Below, piece after piece: positions 20,181-48,423 of a DNA stretch of 64,000 bases. Position numbers and translations under genes: made by a program. Numbering within the stretch: the first letter of the stretch is position 1; every line of letters begins with the position of its first letter. The stretch spans positions 59,132,205 to 59,196,204 of the forward strand of contig NC_134311.1 in the NCBI RefSeq assembly GCF_949628215.1, in the 5' to 3' direction. The notes under the pieces were generated by a model. It was given only the letters and a program-made list of their open reading frames with translations, was not told where the DNA came from and did not search any database. Source of the stretch: Phalacrocorax aristotelis. Taxonomy: Eukaryota > Chordata > Aves > Suliformes > Phalacrocoracidae.

Positions 20181-21574
20181 CTGAACATCTTGCTTGCTTT
20201 AGGATCCACCTTTATCACAGGGTGCAATCATAGGTTACTTATATTACTATCACAGTTGATTGGGGGATGCTGTCCCTCTTTATAAGGAAGCTGGTGGAGC
20301 AGCTGTTTGCTTTTCTGGTGCTAAACCTCCTCTCAGCTGCCTGTGCAGTGTGGTGTTTATCAGTGTAATGATGGGTAAAGATGGGTTCAAATCCTGACAG
20401 TGTACAAGACTTTGCCCATTGGCTTGTTTCATAGGACTCTTGGGTTACACAGACTTCTGCAACGTGATTGTTGAAACAAAGCATCACCAACTGTTTTTAC
20501 TACTCTTCCTCATAATTTGTGCTACTTTCCTTATTGTCTGGATATTTCTCTTTGACAAAAATGCATTTGTAATAGTTTTTTATTTTAAAGCTTTTTCAAG
20601 CTTGCACAAAATAGCATTCTATATCAGTCTGAAAGGACATTTCACAGTGGCAATGAGGTTGGTTAGTAGTATGTCTGTTCTCATTCCTTCTGTGATCCAA
20701 GGAAAATGTAAACATGGTGGAACAGTGATGTCACCTGGGCCGGATAAAAAAAGACTATCACACCTGAATTGTTTCTATTCTATGCAAGAGAAGATCTGAT
20801 TCCAGATACCAAAGATGAAGCATTCTATTACATATATTTGGGTTGGTTTTTTTTAAAAAAACTAAAATAGTTAGCTAAATTCTGTATCCAACTGGTTGTC
20901 TTGATTAGAAGAAAAGAACGCTAAAACATAAAATCTTTATAGAGAATGCATAAAAATCCTGGGGTTTTGGAACCCAGAAGTACCCAAATGGCATAATACT
21001 ATTCTTTGCCGCACCAACCAGCATTTACATCAAATGTTATGTTTCCCCTTCCACCAAGAACAGAAATTTTTAACAAGTCATCAGTAGACATGATTTCTAC
21101 AGTATTTTTTAATAGAAGGTGTTAAAATATATCATCTGTGGGGAATCAGACAGTAGCCTTCCTTAGAAATTATCAAAAAAACATGAGTTGGTAGGAACTT
21201 TATTCAGAAATACCTCTTAATTCTCCAATGCCTTGTCTTCTTTTGGAAGTTGTATGAAAGTCAAGTGAAAAGACCTTCCTTGAATCACAGAAGTGCTTAA
21301 ACTGTAGATAGAAATGAAATATGGGAAACCAGCAATAAAGAATTTACTGACAACTATGGGGTTTTTTTTGTGTTGTGGCTACCTGTTACTCTCCGATTGC
21401 ACTGTAAGAAGGGAATTAATCTGGTTTATTATTTGTTTTGTTTTGTTTTATTTGGGTTTGTTTTTCACAAAAACAGGTGAGGAGGTTGAAAGTATTGAGA
21501 AATAATATAGTAGACTTAAATTAGATTTTGTTCTTGAGAGATGACACAACATTAGAAATCTATTATATGTGATA

Positions 21575-21700
21575 GTTCTTCACTAGGAAAGTAGTGCAGC
21601 ACTAGGGCAGGTTGTCCAGGGAAGCTGTGGAATTTCCACCTTTTGAGGTTTTCAGGACTTAGCTAGAAAAACCCACTTGGAATGGGAGGACATATTAGGT
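21575..21700 (+). mobile_element. CR1 LINE fragment (old, 3' region)
   Basis: The stretch GGGCAGGTTGTCCAGGGAAG with its flanks matches the CR1 3' region typified by AGGCTGCCCAGGGAAGTGG. It is diverged and short, and has no terminal ATTCTGTG repeat. Confidence 0.55.
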
Positions 21701-21879
21701 GATGAGGCTCTACAAACACCTAGCTGCAGCCTTTAGCTAATCTCTCTTTCCACCTCTGAAAGGCAGCAGTGTTTCTGCTTCACAACACTGAAAGATCATT
21801 GAGTGATGTCAGTTTGAATACTTATTCTATTCAGACCAAAAGCTTTAGGACTAAGAGAGAGGGCAAAATTATGTTGTAG

Positions 21880-21950
21880 TTTTTTTTGTTTGGTTGGGTT
21901 TTTTTTGTTTTGTTTTGTGTTTTTTGGTTTTGGTTTTTTTTTTTTTTTTT
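21880..21950 (+). repeat. T/G simple-sequence tract
   Basis: Long T runs are interrupted by G or GG (TTTTGTTTTG-type), ending in about 20 T. It resembles a low-complexity tract or the remnant of a poly(A) tail on the opposite strand. Confidence 0.8.
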
Positions 21951-23839
21951 AATCATGTAAACTGAGCTACTACATTTGGGTGGTAATCTCTTTGCAATGA
22001 ATTCACACATCAATGCTATATTCTGGCTTTCAATAGTTAGGATTCCTGCAACATTAGCAAAGGGTTAAGCTGTTTCTTGTGGTCAGTGAATCAAGTACTT
22101 TAGTAAAATTCAATGTGCTGCTGCACTGTCTGTCATGACCGGGAAAGACTAATACCACATGCTTGCTCGGGACTTGACAAAAACCTGGAATCTGTTTTAG
22201 TTATATTTCCCCTTTCTTAAGCTCAGTATGGCTTAAAAAGCCATATTCTGGAGTGGTTTTTTTGCAATACTTTGATCAACATTGACTGCGATATGGATAA
22301 TCAGGTATCAGATGGCTGAGCTGAGCACTGCTTACCAGGGAAGTCACACTCTGGCAGCTGCTTTGCAAATTATATATAAAATTATATAAAAGTGGCTAAG
22401 GGTCCCAAATCCCAAAGACGTTTGCCCCATTCTCTTGTGTCTAGTCCAGTTCCAAAATAAAATTTAGTGAGTCCTAGGCAAATTTAGGTGCCACAGACCA
22501 AAACTTTAAATTTGAAAATGATCACTGATCAGGCATCTGAGTCTGCAGTCTTAAACCACTTTCCATGTGTTTTATGTCCTGCTTCTGTCCATGCCTATAG
22601 GTGATAGGATTAAGCAACTCAGCTCCCATTTCATGTTACCTTCAGGCTTTGAAGCTCAACGTATTTTATAGGGCACCTAAGTATTTATTTCTAGGATTCC
22701 AGATTCTACTTTGGGTGCCAGAGGTCTTGAGTTGGGCATTGCAATAGTCAGTGCTGTGAGAAATCCATGTTTTTGCCTCTAGTCCCATGGAAGAAATTCA
22801 GGTTAATTGCTTTTGAAAAGAAAGTAAATTATTGTTTCACTGACTCCTTTTGAAAATGCTGTCACCTGTTCTTAGCTTTCTTAAAGGCCTCAACTCACCT
22901 TTCCTTGAAGTCAATGGTTTCTTTCCATTTACTGCAACTGGAGTTGAGTAGATGTACACAAAGCTGTCAGTAGTTCTCTATCAGCTGCTTTTGCTCTGTT
23001 AACAATAGTAAATCAGTTGAAATCAGTTTGGTGATAAAATTATTTTATCATTAAGTCTTGAGGAATGCTACTGTTCTGTCAGCTGTCTGAGTGGGTAACC
23101 CTAGACTGTTAACAGAGCAGTCCCAACTGCATTTTCTCCTCTTCCCCATCCCTCAGTTTGTAGATGGGGTTCCACCGCTCTTCATAGTCCAAGACCCCAT
23201 GTATAGGCATTTCTGTATTAGCACGATATTTTTCATTAATTATTAATACTAACAAAAGCTGGGACATTTAGCTGATTGTGGTGCTAGTTATAATGCAAAA
23301 CATATCAATACTTTAGAATTTATTTATGGCTTTAACTGAGACAATTTGCATTTGACACAGACTTTGTGTACTGTTTCAAAAGCATCTATACATTTTATGA
23401 ATAATTCTGTGAGGTGTTTCTGGAGTATATGTCCCCCTCATAAATGACATGTAAACAAATTTAGACTCAATTGTACCTGGATTTATAGAATACTCATATA
23501 AAAGGAAGTATAGTTCTACTTATAGAGATACCTGCCAGGTTGTGTGAAAAACATGTTGGATTTAGAATTTCCTTGTCAATATTTGCAGAACATCACTAGG
23601 CACTTCTAAATCATTTATCTCTCTTATCATTTATTTATCTCTTGCCAGCTACAGCTTGTTTCTGGCACAGTGGGAAAGTGAAAGCATTATTTCTTTAAAT
23701 TATTATTGAAGTCATTTGGATGTCATCAAAGCCTTGCAGCTTTTTCTCTTTTTTCCTGCTATTACCCACTTTTCTACTATATTCCCACTAAATTCAAAGC
23801 CTTGCCCCTTTTGTGTTCATGATGCTTGTTCGTGGGTGG

Positions 23840-24128
23840 AGGAGAGAGAGAAATTGGGAGTGAATTTGAACCCAGGAAGAAGGGAGGGGTGGGGGAAGGT
23901 GGGTTTAGATTTGGTTTTATTACTCATCAATTGGTAATAAATGAAATTAATTTCCCCAAGTTGAATCTGTTTTGCCCATGACAGTAACTGAATTGCTGAG
24001 TGATCTTCCTGTCCGTATCTCAATCCACAAGCCTTTTGTCATATTTTTCTCACCCTATCCAGCTGAGGAGGGGAGTGATAGAGCAGTTTGGTGAGGACCT
24101 ATTGGCCAGCCAAGGTAAACCCACCACA
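23840..24128 (+). mobile_element. Avian ERV LTR, 3' portion
   Basis: This matches the 3' half of an LTR type abundant in birds. The matching parts are the GGAAGAAGGGAGGGGTGGGGG box, TTGGTAATAAATGAAATTAA with TTTCCCCAAGTTGA, the GCTGAGGAGGGGAGTGATAG box, and a terminal CCCACCACA. The AATAAA inside is the likely LTR poly(A) signal. The 5' half is missing, so it is a truncated solo copy. Confidence 0.75.
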
Positions 24129-27100
24129 GTGCTCAACAAAAAAGTTCTGTTAAGCTTGTTGTCGTGTTCACTAATATTTTTCTCATAGCTTAATTTCAAT
24201 TTAGTTTACTGTATTTCCACTGATTATCTGTCTTCACATCTTTGGAGTCTCTGTATCTGCTTCAAAGAAAATAAATTTTGGGCTATGTAATAAACATCTC
24301 TTTTAGTAGTCCTAGCATTACTGCAGTCCAGATAGCTCTTCAAACTCTTGAAAGTCCTTTAATTTATATTTTTTTTCCTTATATTCATAAATGTATGTCT
24401 TTATATTGTATCTCATTTCAAGTAAGCCTGCATGGGAAGAATAGTTAGTAGGTCACAGGGACAACCTTCTATGCATTCTATAAGTTAACATGCAGATTTT
24501 TCATGCTAACTTTTACATATTGTGTAAGTTAACATGCAGCCTGCAATATGTAATTACTGTCTATTTCTATATGCTTGTATTTTGCTTCTGCTCTGAAAAC
24601 TTTACACTCCACACTGCACATACATAACTGACTTTTGAGACAGGTATTGTTTATGACATGAATATTTGTGAAAAGAAGAAGGGTGAATGGTGGTTATACA
24701 ATGGAACAGTTGTTACAAAGAAATTGTCTTTGCTCTGAAAAGCCAGAGCTGCACAAGGTTTTAGTAAAAAGAATTGGTGGAACGTGACATATTTGGTGGG
24801 TAGAGAAATTGTGTTTCTTGTTCCTGCAAGAGTTGTGGTGTCTTTATCCTACAGTATTTTTAACTAAAACATTCAAACTCTATAAAGGATTTAGAAAGCA
24901 AATACTGTTTTCCCCAGTATTTTCCCCAAATTGCTTGTTTCCATGCATTCAGGCATTTATCAATGTGAAGTTGTGGGGTTTTGTACTACTTGAAAAATAC
25001 ACAAATAAAAGAACGGTTCTAAATCACCTTTAAGTGATATCTATGTCATTGTGTTGTGGTAAGCTTTAAACTTTGATCCCACATTGCCCTAATCCATTAA
25101 ACTAAAATGTAGTAATGTCATTAACATTTATCCTTCTTGGAACTACGCGTTGTTCTGGAGCTTAAAAGAAGTTTCTTTTTTTTCCTTTTGAATTTTAGTG
25201 AAAGATAATCCTCTGCATTCCTAACTAAGCCAATTTATCCCTTAACACCTCTTCAATTCAGATACTTTCCAGGCCTTGCTTTGTGGCCACTATCTATTGA
25301 AAGATAACTGGAGGACATTCCATTCGCCCTTGATCACCAATATTCCTTAAGTGGCCATAAAGCTTGGGAATTAAAGCACATGTCCATTAGGAGTAGTAAA
25401 AGGTATAATAAATACAAGGGTTTTGAAAGAAGCTGCAAAATTGGTTAGAAGTACGGCAAGGCTTTAAAATGAAAAAAGACTAAAATTTTAGTAGTCTTTA
25501 GTTCAGGAAGAAGAAAGATAACTGAAGTTTCCAGAACAACAAAAGGTACAAGGATGTGCATATTACTGCACACTTTAAAACAGTGCAAACAAAAACGACT
25601 TTAAAGACAACATATGTAAATCTGTTTCCATCACAGAATGTGCTAAAGCTGTGCAGCTCATCCTGATGAGGTCCAACCGACATCGAGAGCTTTGCATAAT
25701 TAATTAACATGTATAAATTTGTCTCACTAATGTGTATTCCATTGCAACAGAGGGCATAAAAATAGAGAGATAGGAGCTGTCATGCAACTTGCCATGTTAA
25801 TGTCTGTGTGATGATACATGGGCAGGTACTGCACTAGACATGCTGACTGCTTAATCTGCCCATCTTCCTTTGAAAGTAAAAAAATGCATCACACTGACCT
25901 GATACACCAATTTCTCTGTGTGTGCCAATATGACAAGATTTTAAAAGAAATAATATAGTTTGCTTGTGTGAAAATGTGTTTCTCCCTTTGTCTCTCATAG
26001 CATTGCTGCACACTCAGTCTTGTGTTCATACACTGCTTTTTGGCATTAATGTCTGCAGGATTAACAAAATGCTATCAGTCTGTCTTTTTAACTCATACTG
26101 AATCAAAAGAAATTATTTAATTGTAATTACAGATCATCTCCCATACAATATTTTGTAATCACCATTAGACATCAGGAGTTATTTTTCCAAAGATTTAAGT
26201 TGCAAAACCTGTTGTGTTTCTCAGCATGGAGTAATAGAGCAACTGCATTGGTCTGTAGACTTTCAATGAAAACAGGCTGGTGCTGCCATCTTTTGGACAT
26301 TATTTAAATACTTGTTATGGAAAACAAGGATCTGATTAATGAGGCCATTGTTCATGAGGGATGTGGGGAATATGTCAAAGAATTAACTTTGAAAAAACCT
26401 CCTGCTGTGGATTTTTATTCCATTCTTCTTAAAAATGCATTCGTGGTCACAAGCATACAGCTTTGTGAGTGCGTAGGGATGTCCCTGCATTAAATGCCGT
26501 GTACGCTGAAGAACAGTTTGTGGTCCAAAGTCTTAAACGCATTGCAGTTACCTTTTTATGTGCTATTTAAAGAATTTAATCCACTCAGATGGAATTCATT
26601 TTGCTTATGGAAACATACAATTTCCATGACAGCATTTTAGATTTATTTGTCCTTGTTGCATTTAAAGTATTTATTTTGGGGCCTGATTATTCAAAAACAC
26701 ATTTTCTGCCTGGGAGACTGAAAGGTAAGAAATGAATAGATCAGTCCAACCTGGAAAAAACCAAAACATTCTGCTTTATCTGCATGAAAAGAAAACTATC
26801 CTTCCAGAGAAATGCTGAAAGTTCAGTTATATGAAAGCCTGAAACAGGAGTGGTGTGGTTTTTCAGGAAGAAAAGATTCTGCCCTCCCTTCTTGGGAATT
26901 AGATCAGAATTTTTGATCCTTGCTATAGACAGTACACTAACATTTCTGACAATGTGGGTGTTTCCTTCCTTTTTCAGCAAACAGCGTTCCAGGAGAAAAA
27001 CTGGGTAGAAAATCCAGTTAGATCAAACTTTGTAGGTTCTAGAGCTAGTTCAGCAAATAGCTATCCTTAACAAACTGCTCTGGGGAGTGTACTAATATCC

Positions 27101-27186
27101 TACTAAAAAAACATGGAGAATTTAACTGTATGGGTGTTTCCTGTGACAAAGAAACAATATCTCCTTACCCACCACAAAGCCCTTAC

Positions 27187-27378
27187 ACAGTAAGAAGGAC
27201 TTTGGTTCCTGTTGGCATGCTGGGTCACGGCGGAGTGGCAGAAGAGCTCATAGTCCCCTTCCTCATGTATTACTGACAAGGGTATGGTGACCTGCTCTGT
27301 ACAGTAGTTACAGATTGTTACTGGTTTCATAGTGTTGAAGCGTAGCACAAGTTTAGTTCTGATGTCTTTCCTATCATC
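27187..27378 (-). other. Unrecognised exon-like open stretch, 64 codons
   Basis: On the minus strand, an acceptor TGCTATTTCAG precedes 192 nt open in one frame, then a good donor GTAAGG. Both ends are in phase 0. The product reads DDRKDIRTKLVLRFNTMKPV, TICNYCTEQVTIPLSVIHEE, GDYELFCHSAVTQHANRNQS and PSYC. Third codon positions are clearly richer in G/C than the surroundings, and the composition drops back exactly at the donor, which favours real coding history. The CxxC followed about 25 residues later by FC suggests a zinc-ribbon or FCS-like finger, but the fourth ligand is not evident. It lies about 200 bp downstream of the probable RGS7BP poly(A) site on the same strand. I recognise no family. 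It could be an exon of an unannotated gene, a pseudo-exon or a decayed insert. Confidence 0.4.
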
Positions 27379-27586
27379 CTGAAATAGCAGTACAATGAGT
27401 CTGACCTATTCATATCTATTGTTGCTACTAGCTGTCATTTTAGCATTTATATATTCATCATTATGTTTTATCTGTCTTTGTCAACCTACTTCTTCAATGG
27501 AAAACTTATAGAAACTTTGTGTAGTACTCTAACAACAAAATTGGAAAAAAAGACGTATTCCGTCAATATAACTAGAAACAAGACAA

Positions 27587-28504
27587 CAGTTAATTTAAAT
27601 AAAAAACTTTATTAACAATGTAAAACGTTTAATATCTTACAGTCTGAGATAATTCTGGCATGCCCTATATGAGTTAATACTTAGTGATATGCAGACACCA
27701 TGCTTTGAATTCCATTGGAAACAAAATGGGTTGGTATTGTGTTTTACATTGTTTATTTTAGTAGACTGTCTTTTAATAAATTATTTATTTTTTCCAAAAG
27801 CTTGTAGAGATACTATCAGCTTAAAAGGAAATCTGTTGCTTCTACGCATTGTACAGTATGTAGATATTTTGATTTCTCTGTATTTACAAGTTCTAGGTAT
27901 TTTCATATATGGTTTGTGTATCATAAATCAAGATTTTTCAATGAAGCTTTTAAATTGAGATATAGTGGAAGACTAAATATGAATGAGAGCACAAAAAGCA
28001 ACTGGAGATTTTATGCAAATTCTGTTACAATATTGTTTACTTGTTTTAGAACTTTTGTATTTTTGCTTTTAAATAGTTTTCTATGCTTAAAGACTGTTAG
28101 AATATGATCAAGTATTTTGATATGATACTAATAAGAGTACTGTACTATGCACAAACTTTTAGCTGCAGTTCAAACAATAAAAAAAACTTTAAAATTATCT
28201 ATTAACCATAATTTGTGTGTCTTTTCTCTGAGTGGTTGAAAGTGAGCATGCAAAACATACTTTAAAAAGTTTTAAAAACATTCTTAGTTATGCTAGAGCT
28301 ATCCCACAGCTGGTTGTTGACCACCATAACTTTAAGCTATTAAAACCCTTAATTTGAAAAGGATGGAGCAGAAGAGAAAAAGAAATAGGCTAGTATAGAA
28401 AACGTACTTTATAACCAACTGTAGCAATGTTCATCTTTTCAGTGGTCAAATAATAGTGGTTTAATTGAAGTTATAATTTTCTTGGTGCTTCTGTACTTCA
28501 TCTT
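27587..28504 (-). other. RGS7BP: RGS7BP 3' UTR (probable)
   Basis: This AT-rich stretch lies between the stop codon at 28505 and a candidate cleavage site near 27590. Three AATAAA hexamers occur on the minus strand (27784-27789, 27752-27757, 27608-27613). The open frames on the plus strand here (27689-28107) are antisense and not protein-like. Confidence 0.55.
27608..27613 (-). terminator. RGS7BP: Poly(A) signal AATAAA (RGS7BP candidate)
   Basis: This is a canonical hexamer on the minus strand, followed 15-40 nt downstream by a GT-rich stretch (CTGTTGTCTTGTTTC). It is the best-supported of three candidate signals after the RGS7BP stop codon. Confidence 0.55.
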
Positions 28505-42772
<14,268 letters not shown>

Positions 42773-45700
42773 TTAAACAAACAAAAAATGCATCCAAAAA
42801 AGAAAAAAAAAAAAAGACAAGGTTGAAAAATACCGAAGATTGAAAAGAAATCATGCTGGACTTAGAAGGCACAAAGGAAGATCAGTCCCACCTGCTGATC
42901 CATTGTAAGGTAGACCTCATCAGAAAGGTAAGAAATGACTGTGGTACAAATTACAATTGATGTGGTCTGTGTTACTTCACGAGCAATACCATACATATGA
43001 TAATAAACCTGCCCATCCTAGAAGCTTTATTTCTTTTGGCTAGACTATAATATGTGCATTTCTATTAAGCCACATCTACTTTTCTACTTTTAAAGTGAAT
43101 TGTTTGTTTGTTGAAAAATTATACCATGCATGATATGGTATTCCCTGCATCTTATAGTAAATACAGAATAAAGCTACAGTGGCAGAACAAAAATGCTTTA
43201 CCCTCAATACTCTGAAGTTGTCTTTTCAGAAGCTTCCTATAATATTTGTTCCTATTTTGTGTGATTCCAACTCAGACAACATTTGATAGCCTTAAGACCC
43301 TGAAAATTTTTCCTGAAGAATGAACTACCTGACAGATTTTTTGTTTATTCAGAGTCAAGTCCTTAACTGCATACGAAAACACATATTTCCTAGCAATGGA
43401 TCTGTGTTAAAATCTCACATTCTTTTCAAAGGATAGAAACATAAATATTTTTAGTGACTGCATAAGCAGTAGTGTAGCAAAATAAAGAATACTGGTTCTG
43501 AAATGCTGAAAATTATTCTTAGAAGACACACAGCATTATGACACACATACATGCACACAAAATTATTTTGGGATAAATGGAATTTAATTTTTTAAACACT
43601 CTATTTATTTGCAGACTTCTCAGACACTTAAGACTACTTTGTATCTTACAGTATTTTATACTCTTTTACCTTGCATTAAGTATCTAATACTTAGTATGTA
43701 CTCCTGGTTTAACAAGAGTTAAATCTTAACATTCTCTGCAGTTCTGTTCGCTGTTTCTTTCATCTTTAACCAATCTATTTGTTATATGAATTGCAGCTGT
43801 TAGATCTGTGACCACTTAGCTGATTAGAAATGGACTGTTCTCTCTGTATAAACAACAACCATAAATTTAACAGCATTTCTTTTCAAACTGGCAGATGGCA
43901 AGAAGGAGTTTTAATGTAATCTTATTGATATTAACTGAAAAAGATAAAACACATATAGCCCAGATATAAATTTAATCTGTTTTAGTATCAATCATGAGCA
44001 GTTCTTCAGAAATAGACTGTTATTTCTAAATCATACCAGTATTTTCAAGATCAGCGTCTAGTCCTTCATTTTGCATGTACTGATCCTCATGATTTCAACG
44101 TTTTCTGTAGAAGAGTTACTACAGAATTGGATGAATCTTAGAGCAGAATAGGATTCTGACATTTGATGTAAGAGGCAGTCTCAGCAGTAAATGTAACATT
44201 ACAGAATTCATCTAACCAAATACAGCCCGAAGAAGCAACTAGCCAAATACAGCAAAGGTACAGCACACCATGTTTTCTTCCTCTGGAGAAGTATTTTAAC
44301 TTTCTGAACTTTGAGTCTAATATAACGGCTTTTATTTCTCTGATAGCTAAATTTAAGAACTATGCAGTACATATGTAGATAATACATGGCCTCTTGGAGC
44401 CTTTTACTATTCTGATTGGTCCTACCTTTTGTCTTATACATGAAGTTTTTTGTACCCCTTAGTGTCACATATTCTTACATGTTCATTGAACACTATTCCC
44501 AAGTTCAGCAGCGTGGAATCACTGCAGTAGGTGAAGATACAGCTTTTTTTTTCCCCTGTCATCTGCATCACTTACTGTTGCAGTTAATTTCCCTGTAAGC
44601 ACACATACAGTAATTTACTTTGAGCTATCCTTACCAATAGAGGGATTACAAAAAGATTTAGGACTGTAGAATTCCATTTACTTTCCATACTTAGTACCCA
44701 GTTCCAAAATGTAGCACTTCAAAATATATTGCTTATTTCATGTAATACTTAAGCCCTGGACACAACATACACACAAGCACATTCTGTTTCTGCTTGATTT
44801 TCCTAGATGCCTAAACTTTCCTTTCTGTGCTGAAGATGAACAGTTACAAAAGTAGTAATGGAAAAATGAGTCACTGATGTGCCTATTCCACCTGCAGGGC
44901 ATTGCCCCATAAACGTTCATGTGCAAAGTGGAACCTGCAAAAAACAAAGCCACCACAGATGGTAAGGATGACCTCTTTCTGCTCACTGATGAGAGCTCTT
45001 TCTGAAAATGCATGTAAAGCTGAATCTGTCTAGCTAGGATTCCTTAACCACAAGTCTGTCACTAGGAGGAGTATGGAAACTTACATCAAGAGAAGATAAC
45101 TTCCTTGCAGCAGATTTAGCTAAAACTGGATCATGGTTGCCCTATTTTTCTCTGCATTGTTTCAAATGTCAGAAATCCTTAGATTTTTTAGAAGTCATGT
45201 CCATTACAGGAACTTTATTTACAATGCTGAATGTATTTCTCCTTTCTAGCTGTCACTAGCAAAAAGATTGAGGGTCTGCACACAGGACTAAGAAAACAGT
45301 TTTTTCCTCATAAATCTATTTAATTTCTAAGAAGCAAAAATGGTGAAAACTTCTCTTAAAAACTTTTTTGGTCTTACTGACAGAATTTTTAATTGTGCAC
45401 TCTAAGAAAGCAACAATTATATACAAGATGACTGGCTTATAAGCCAGTTTGAATTTATCAGTCTTCCTATTCATAAATGAGCTTAAAGAGTCATTGATAA
45501 GCACAGTAATGGGTATTTTAATTGATTTTTTTTTTTTGCTGCTGTAAATCTAATAAGCTTGTCTTGTAAACTGTAATTATAAGTGGCATGAGAACAAGAA
45601 CTAGAAACATCTATGATATAGATGTATTCTGACCCATTCTTGTTTTTTCAAGAATATGGAGCATCTGCAATTGGACTGCAGGCAAAATTCTTCTCTCATT

Positions 45701-48423
45701 TGCAAATCCAGAGTAACAGCAGTGACATCCAAGAAAAATATTTTTAATTATCCAAAGTTTATACAATGAGAATTACTTCTAGGCCACTACTACCCTCACA
45801 GATTGTCTCAAACTGGTTAATTAGAGTTTAATTGCAATAATGACTGTAAGAATTTCATTAGCTTGCAACCGAACAATTTTCTCTTATGCATGTATATAAG
45901 ACTCATTTTCATCTCTGAAAGCCGCATGCTCTGATGCCAATGCACATAAAGTTTTCTTTAATAATCTCTAAAGTATACTTTTTGGAGTGGGCTTAAAATT
46001 TCTCTTTAAAGTGTCATCAGTTTCACTTCTCTCAGTACTTTTCTATTTCTGTATGTCCAGTGTCATACTATGAGAAATGTTGAACAGGGGACAAGTACAG
46101 GCATAACTCTCAGAATGCTGCTGCTGGTCTACTTATTATTAAATAACTATATACCAAATTTGTATTTATTTACAAAGAAAAGTTAATGCAAACTTCTATT
46201 ATTACCACCCAAAGTCAGCCACCTCTGCTTCAGTTAGTCCAGCTGATTTCTTTATGAAGACCACTTAGATATTCAAGAGAAATCTCACATCATACAATCG
46301 CATACAACTACCGTGCCAAACTGTGTTCTCAGTGGAGCTGTTTAATAGCTTATGTGCAGCTGGGCATATGAGAGCTAGCACAGCACTGAGCACCTGCCCA
46401 TGAGCCAAAGACCAGTTCCTCATCACTGGCGTCTGAGCACAGCTGCCACAAGGCTGTCAATAGGTATTGTGCTCCATTCCCACATCTATCGTGGAGCAGA
46501 AATTTTCTTGCTTCTTCCTATCCACTTAAGTATGATAATGAGTTACTGGTAACCTTTACAGGATTTGGATACACAGGTTGTGGCTTCTTGGGGATACTAC
46601 ATCTGAGAGGGGAGCACTGCTGCCTCTCACAAGATTAATGCAATGAATGGCCTGTATAGGAAGAGACCAAAGATAGAATTTATGAAATTCTGCTGCTCTG
46701 AAAAACCCTCTTGATTTGCCAGTGAAGCAGGAAGACACACGTGTTCCCATACATGAGGAAAGGGAAATGGTGAGATGGGTGTACATGTACTTAATGCAAC
46801 TAATTTGCATGTAGGGTAAACTTTATAGGTCTGTACAGGCTGCATACTGCTTAATAGCTGTCAGGCTTCACTCCAGCCTGATCTTCTCTTGAAAATGGTA
46901 GGCTTTCATTTTCAAATGGACTAAGAGAATGGGTTCCTTCACATAAAGATTTTTTGTTTTGTTTTTAATAATAAAAACACTCTATGAAAGAAAGCCAGAT
47001 GGTTAGCTTATTACTACCAACAACCACAATTCCCATCGTGAAGTCTGTAGGATTACTTATTTGACTTAAAAACACTTTCTAGGCGAAACTGGCAGATTAT
47101 TTGGCTGTGACCTTCCTTTTTCCTCTCCCTCCTAAATTATGCTGATAGCTGTGTATTAAATAGTTTCAAATATCCTGTCCCTCCCTTACTAGGAGTTTCT
47201 GTAGTCACATGAATACTATACCACCAGGGTGCCATAAAGGGTAGAAGTCATTATTCAATGATGTGAACACTTCTCAGTTGATGAGAAATTCATACTACTA
47301 TGTGAGCCCTACTTGTGCAGTTCAGGAGCTCTGATACCATAGTTACAAAATAGAAAATGGTGGTATATTACTTTATATAACAGCAGCTTAAGTGACACAC
47401 TTTATCAGGCTGCTATTAAAATTAAAAGTATAAATTTTTTGTAAATACCACTTAAATAAATCTAAAACATGACATTTTCATACTTCAACCACTGGTAGAA
47501 TAGATGGTTTTATTCCCATAAAAGATTGTGTTTTAAAAGTCAGGTCATGTTGTTCAACTGAATATGTTTACGAAGCACTGACAAGATGGAGAATTTACTT
47601 TCCTTTATATTTTCCTACACTGATATTTAAAATAAAACCTATAGAGGGAGCTCTTATACTAATCATATAGTACCCAGTATAATATAAGAAAGGTGAATGA
47701 ATGCAGCTCTTCGGATAATAATTTTAAAATACATGAATAAACACGATTAAAATGCCCCTCCTTAACATGAAAAGGTAAAGAGTGAAAATTCCATTACAAT
47801 TTTTCTTTTGTCCAAAATAGTTGACAGATTATTTATTGTACTGCCAAAATGTTGGTTACAACTAAAAAATGCCTTCAGGTTTTCCTGAATTCCCACAGGT
47901 GTCCAGCATTCACAGTCCCACTGAAATTAATGAAACTTAAAACTACTAAAACAGAACAAAGATTATGGTCTAATTCTGATTTTAACTTAAAAATTTTAGT
48001 CACACATTCACAACAGAGCAGCATTTTACTTTTAGTAAAGAGTTTGATACACCTTTTTGTAAAAGTATTGCTTTGACATATTCAATACTTCACTCTAAGA
48101 AAAAGTATCATTTTTATGAACAATATCAATAGTTCTAAAATATGATAAGCTGAAAGAACTGTCTAGACATGTAATGAAGACTGCTTGTCTTCAAATGCTA
48201 AAGGAAAATAAAAATTTGACACATCAGAAGTGAAAACAAGTTCATCAGATTCTGCTTTTTGCCCCATACATGTACTTCCCGTGAAAAGGAATGCATATTG
48301 GCTTGATAAGCTGTGGAAAATCACAATCCATAAATATTACCCCGTAGATTGTCTTTTAATATAGTATAAGAAACACTGCAGTTTAGAAATACATAGCAGC
48401 AACAAAGATGATCTGGAAATAAG

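Larger units (their letters stand above)
13331..27586. other. Intergenic region between SREK1IP1 and RGS7BP
   Basis: The two genes converge, each pointing into this roughly 14-kb AT-rich stretch. It contains an LTR-like block at 19587-20180, a CR1 fragment at 21575-21700, a T/G simple tract at 21880-21950, an LTR 3' end at 23840-24128 and the exon-like minus-strand stretches listed separately. The human locus has SHISAL2B between these two genes. I looked for its cysteine-rich Shisa-like N-terminus and its membrane segment and did not find either. Confidence 0.6.
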
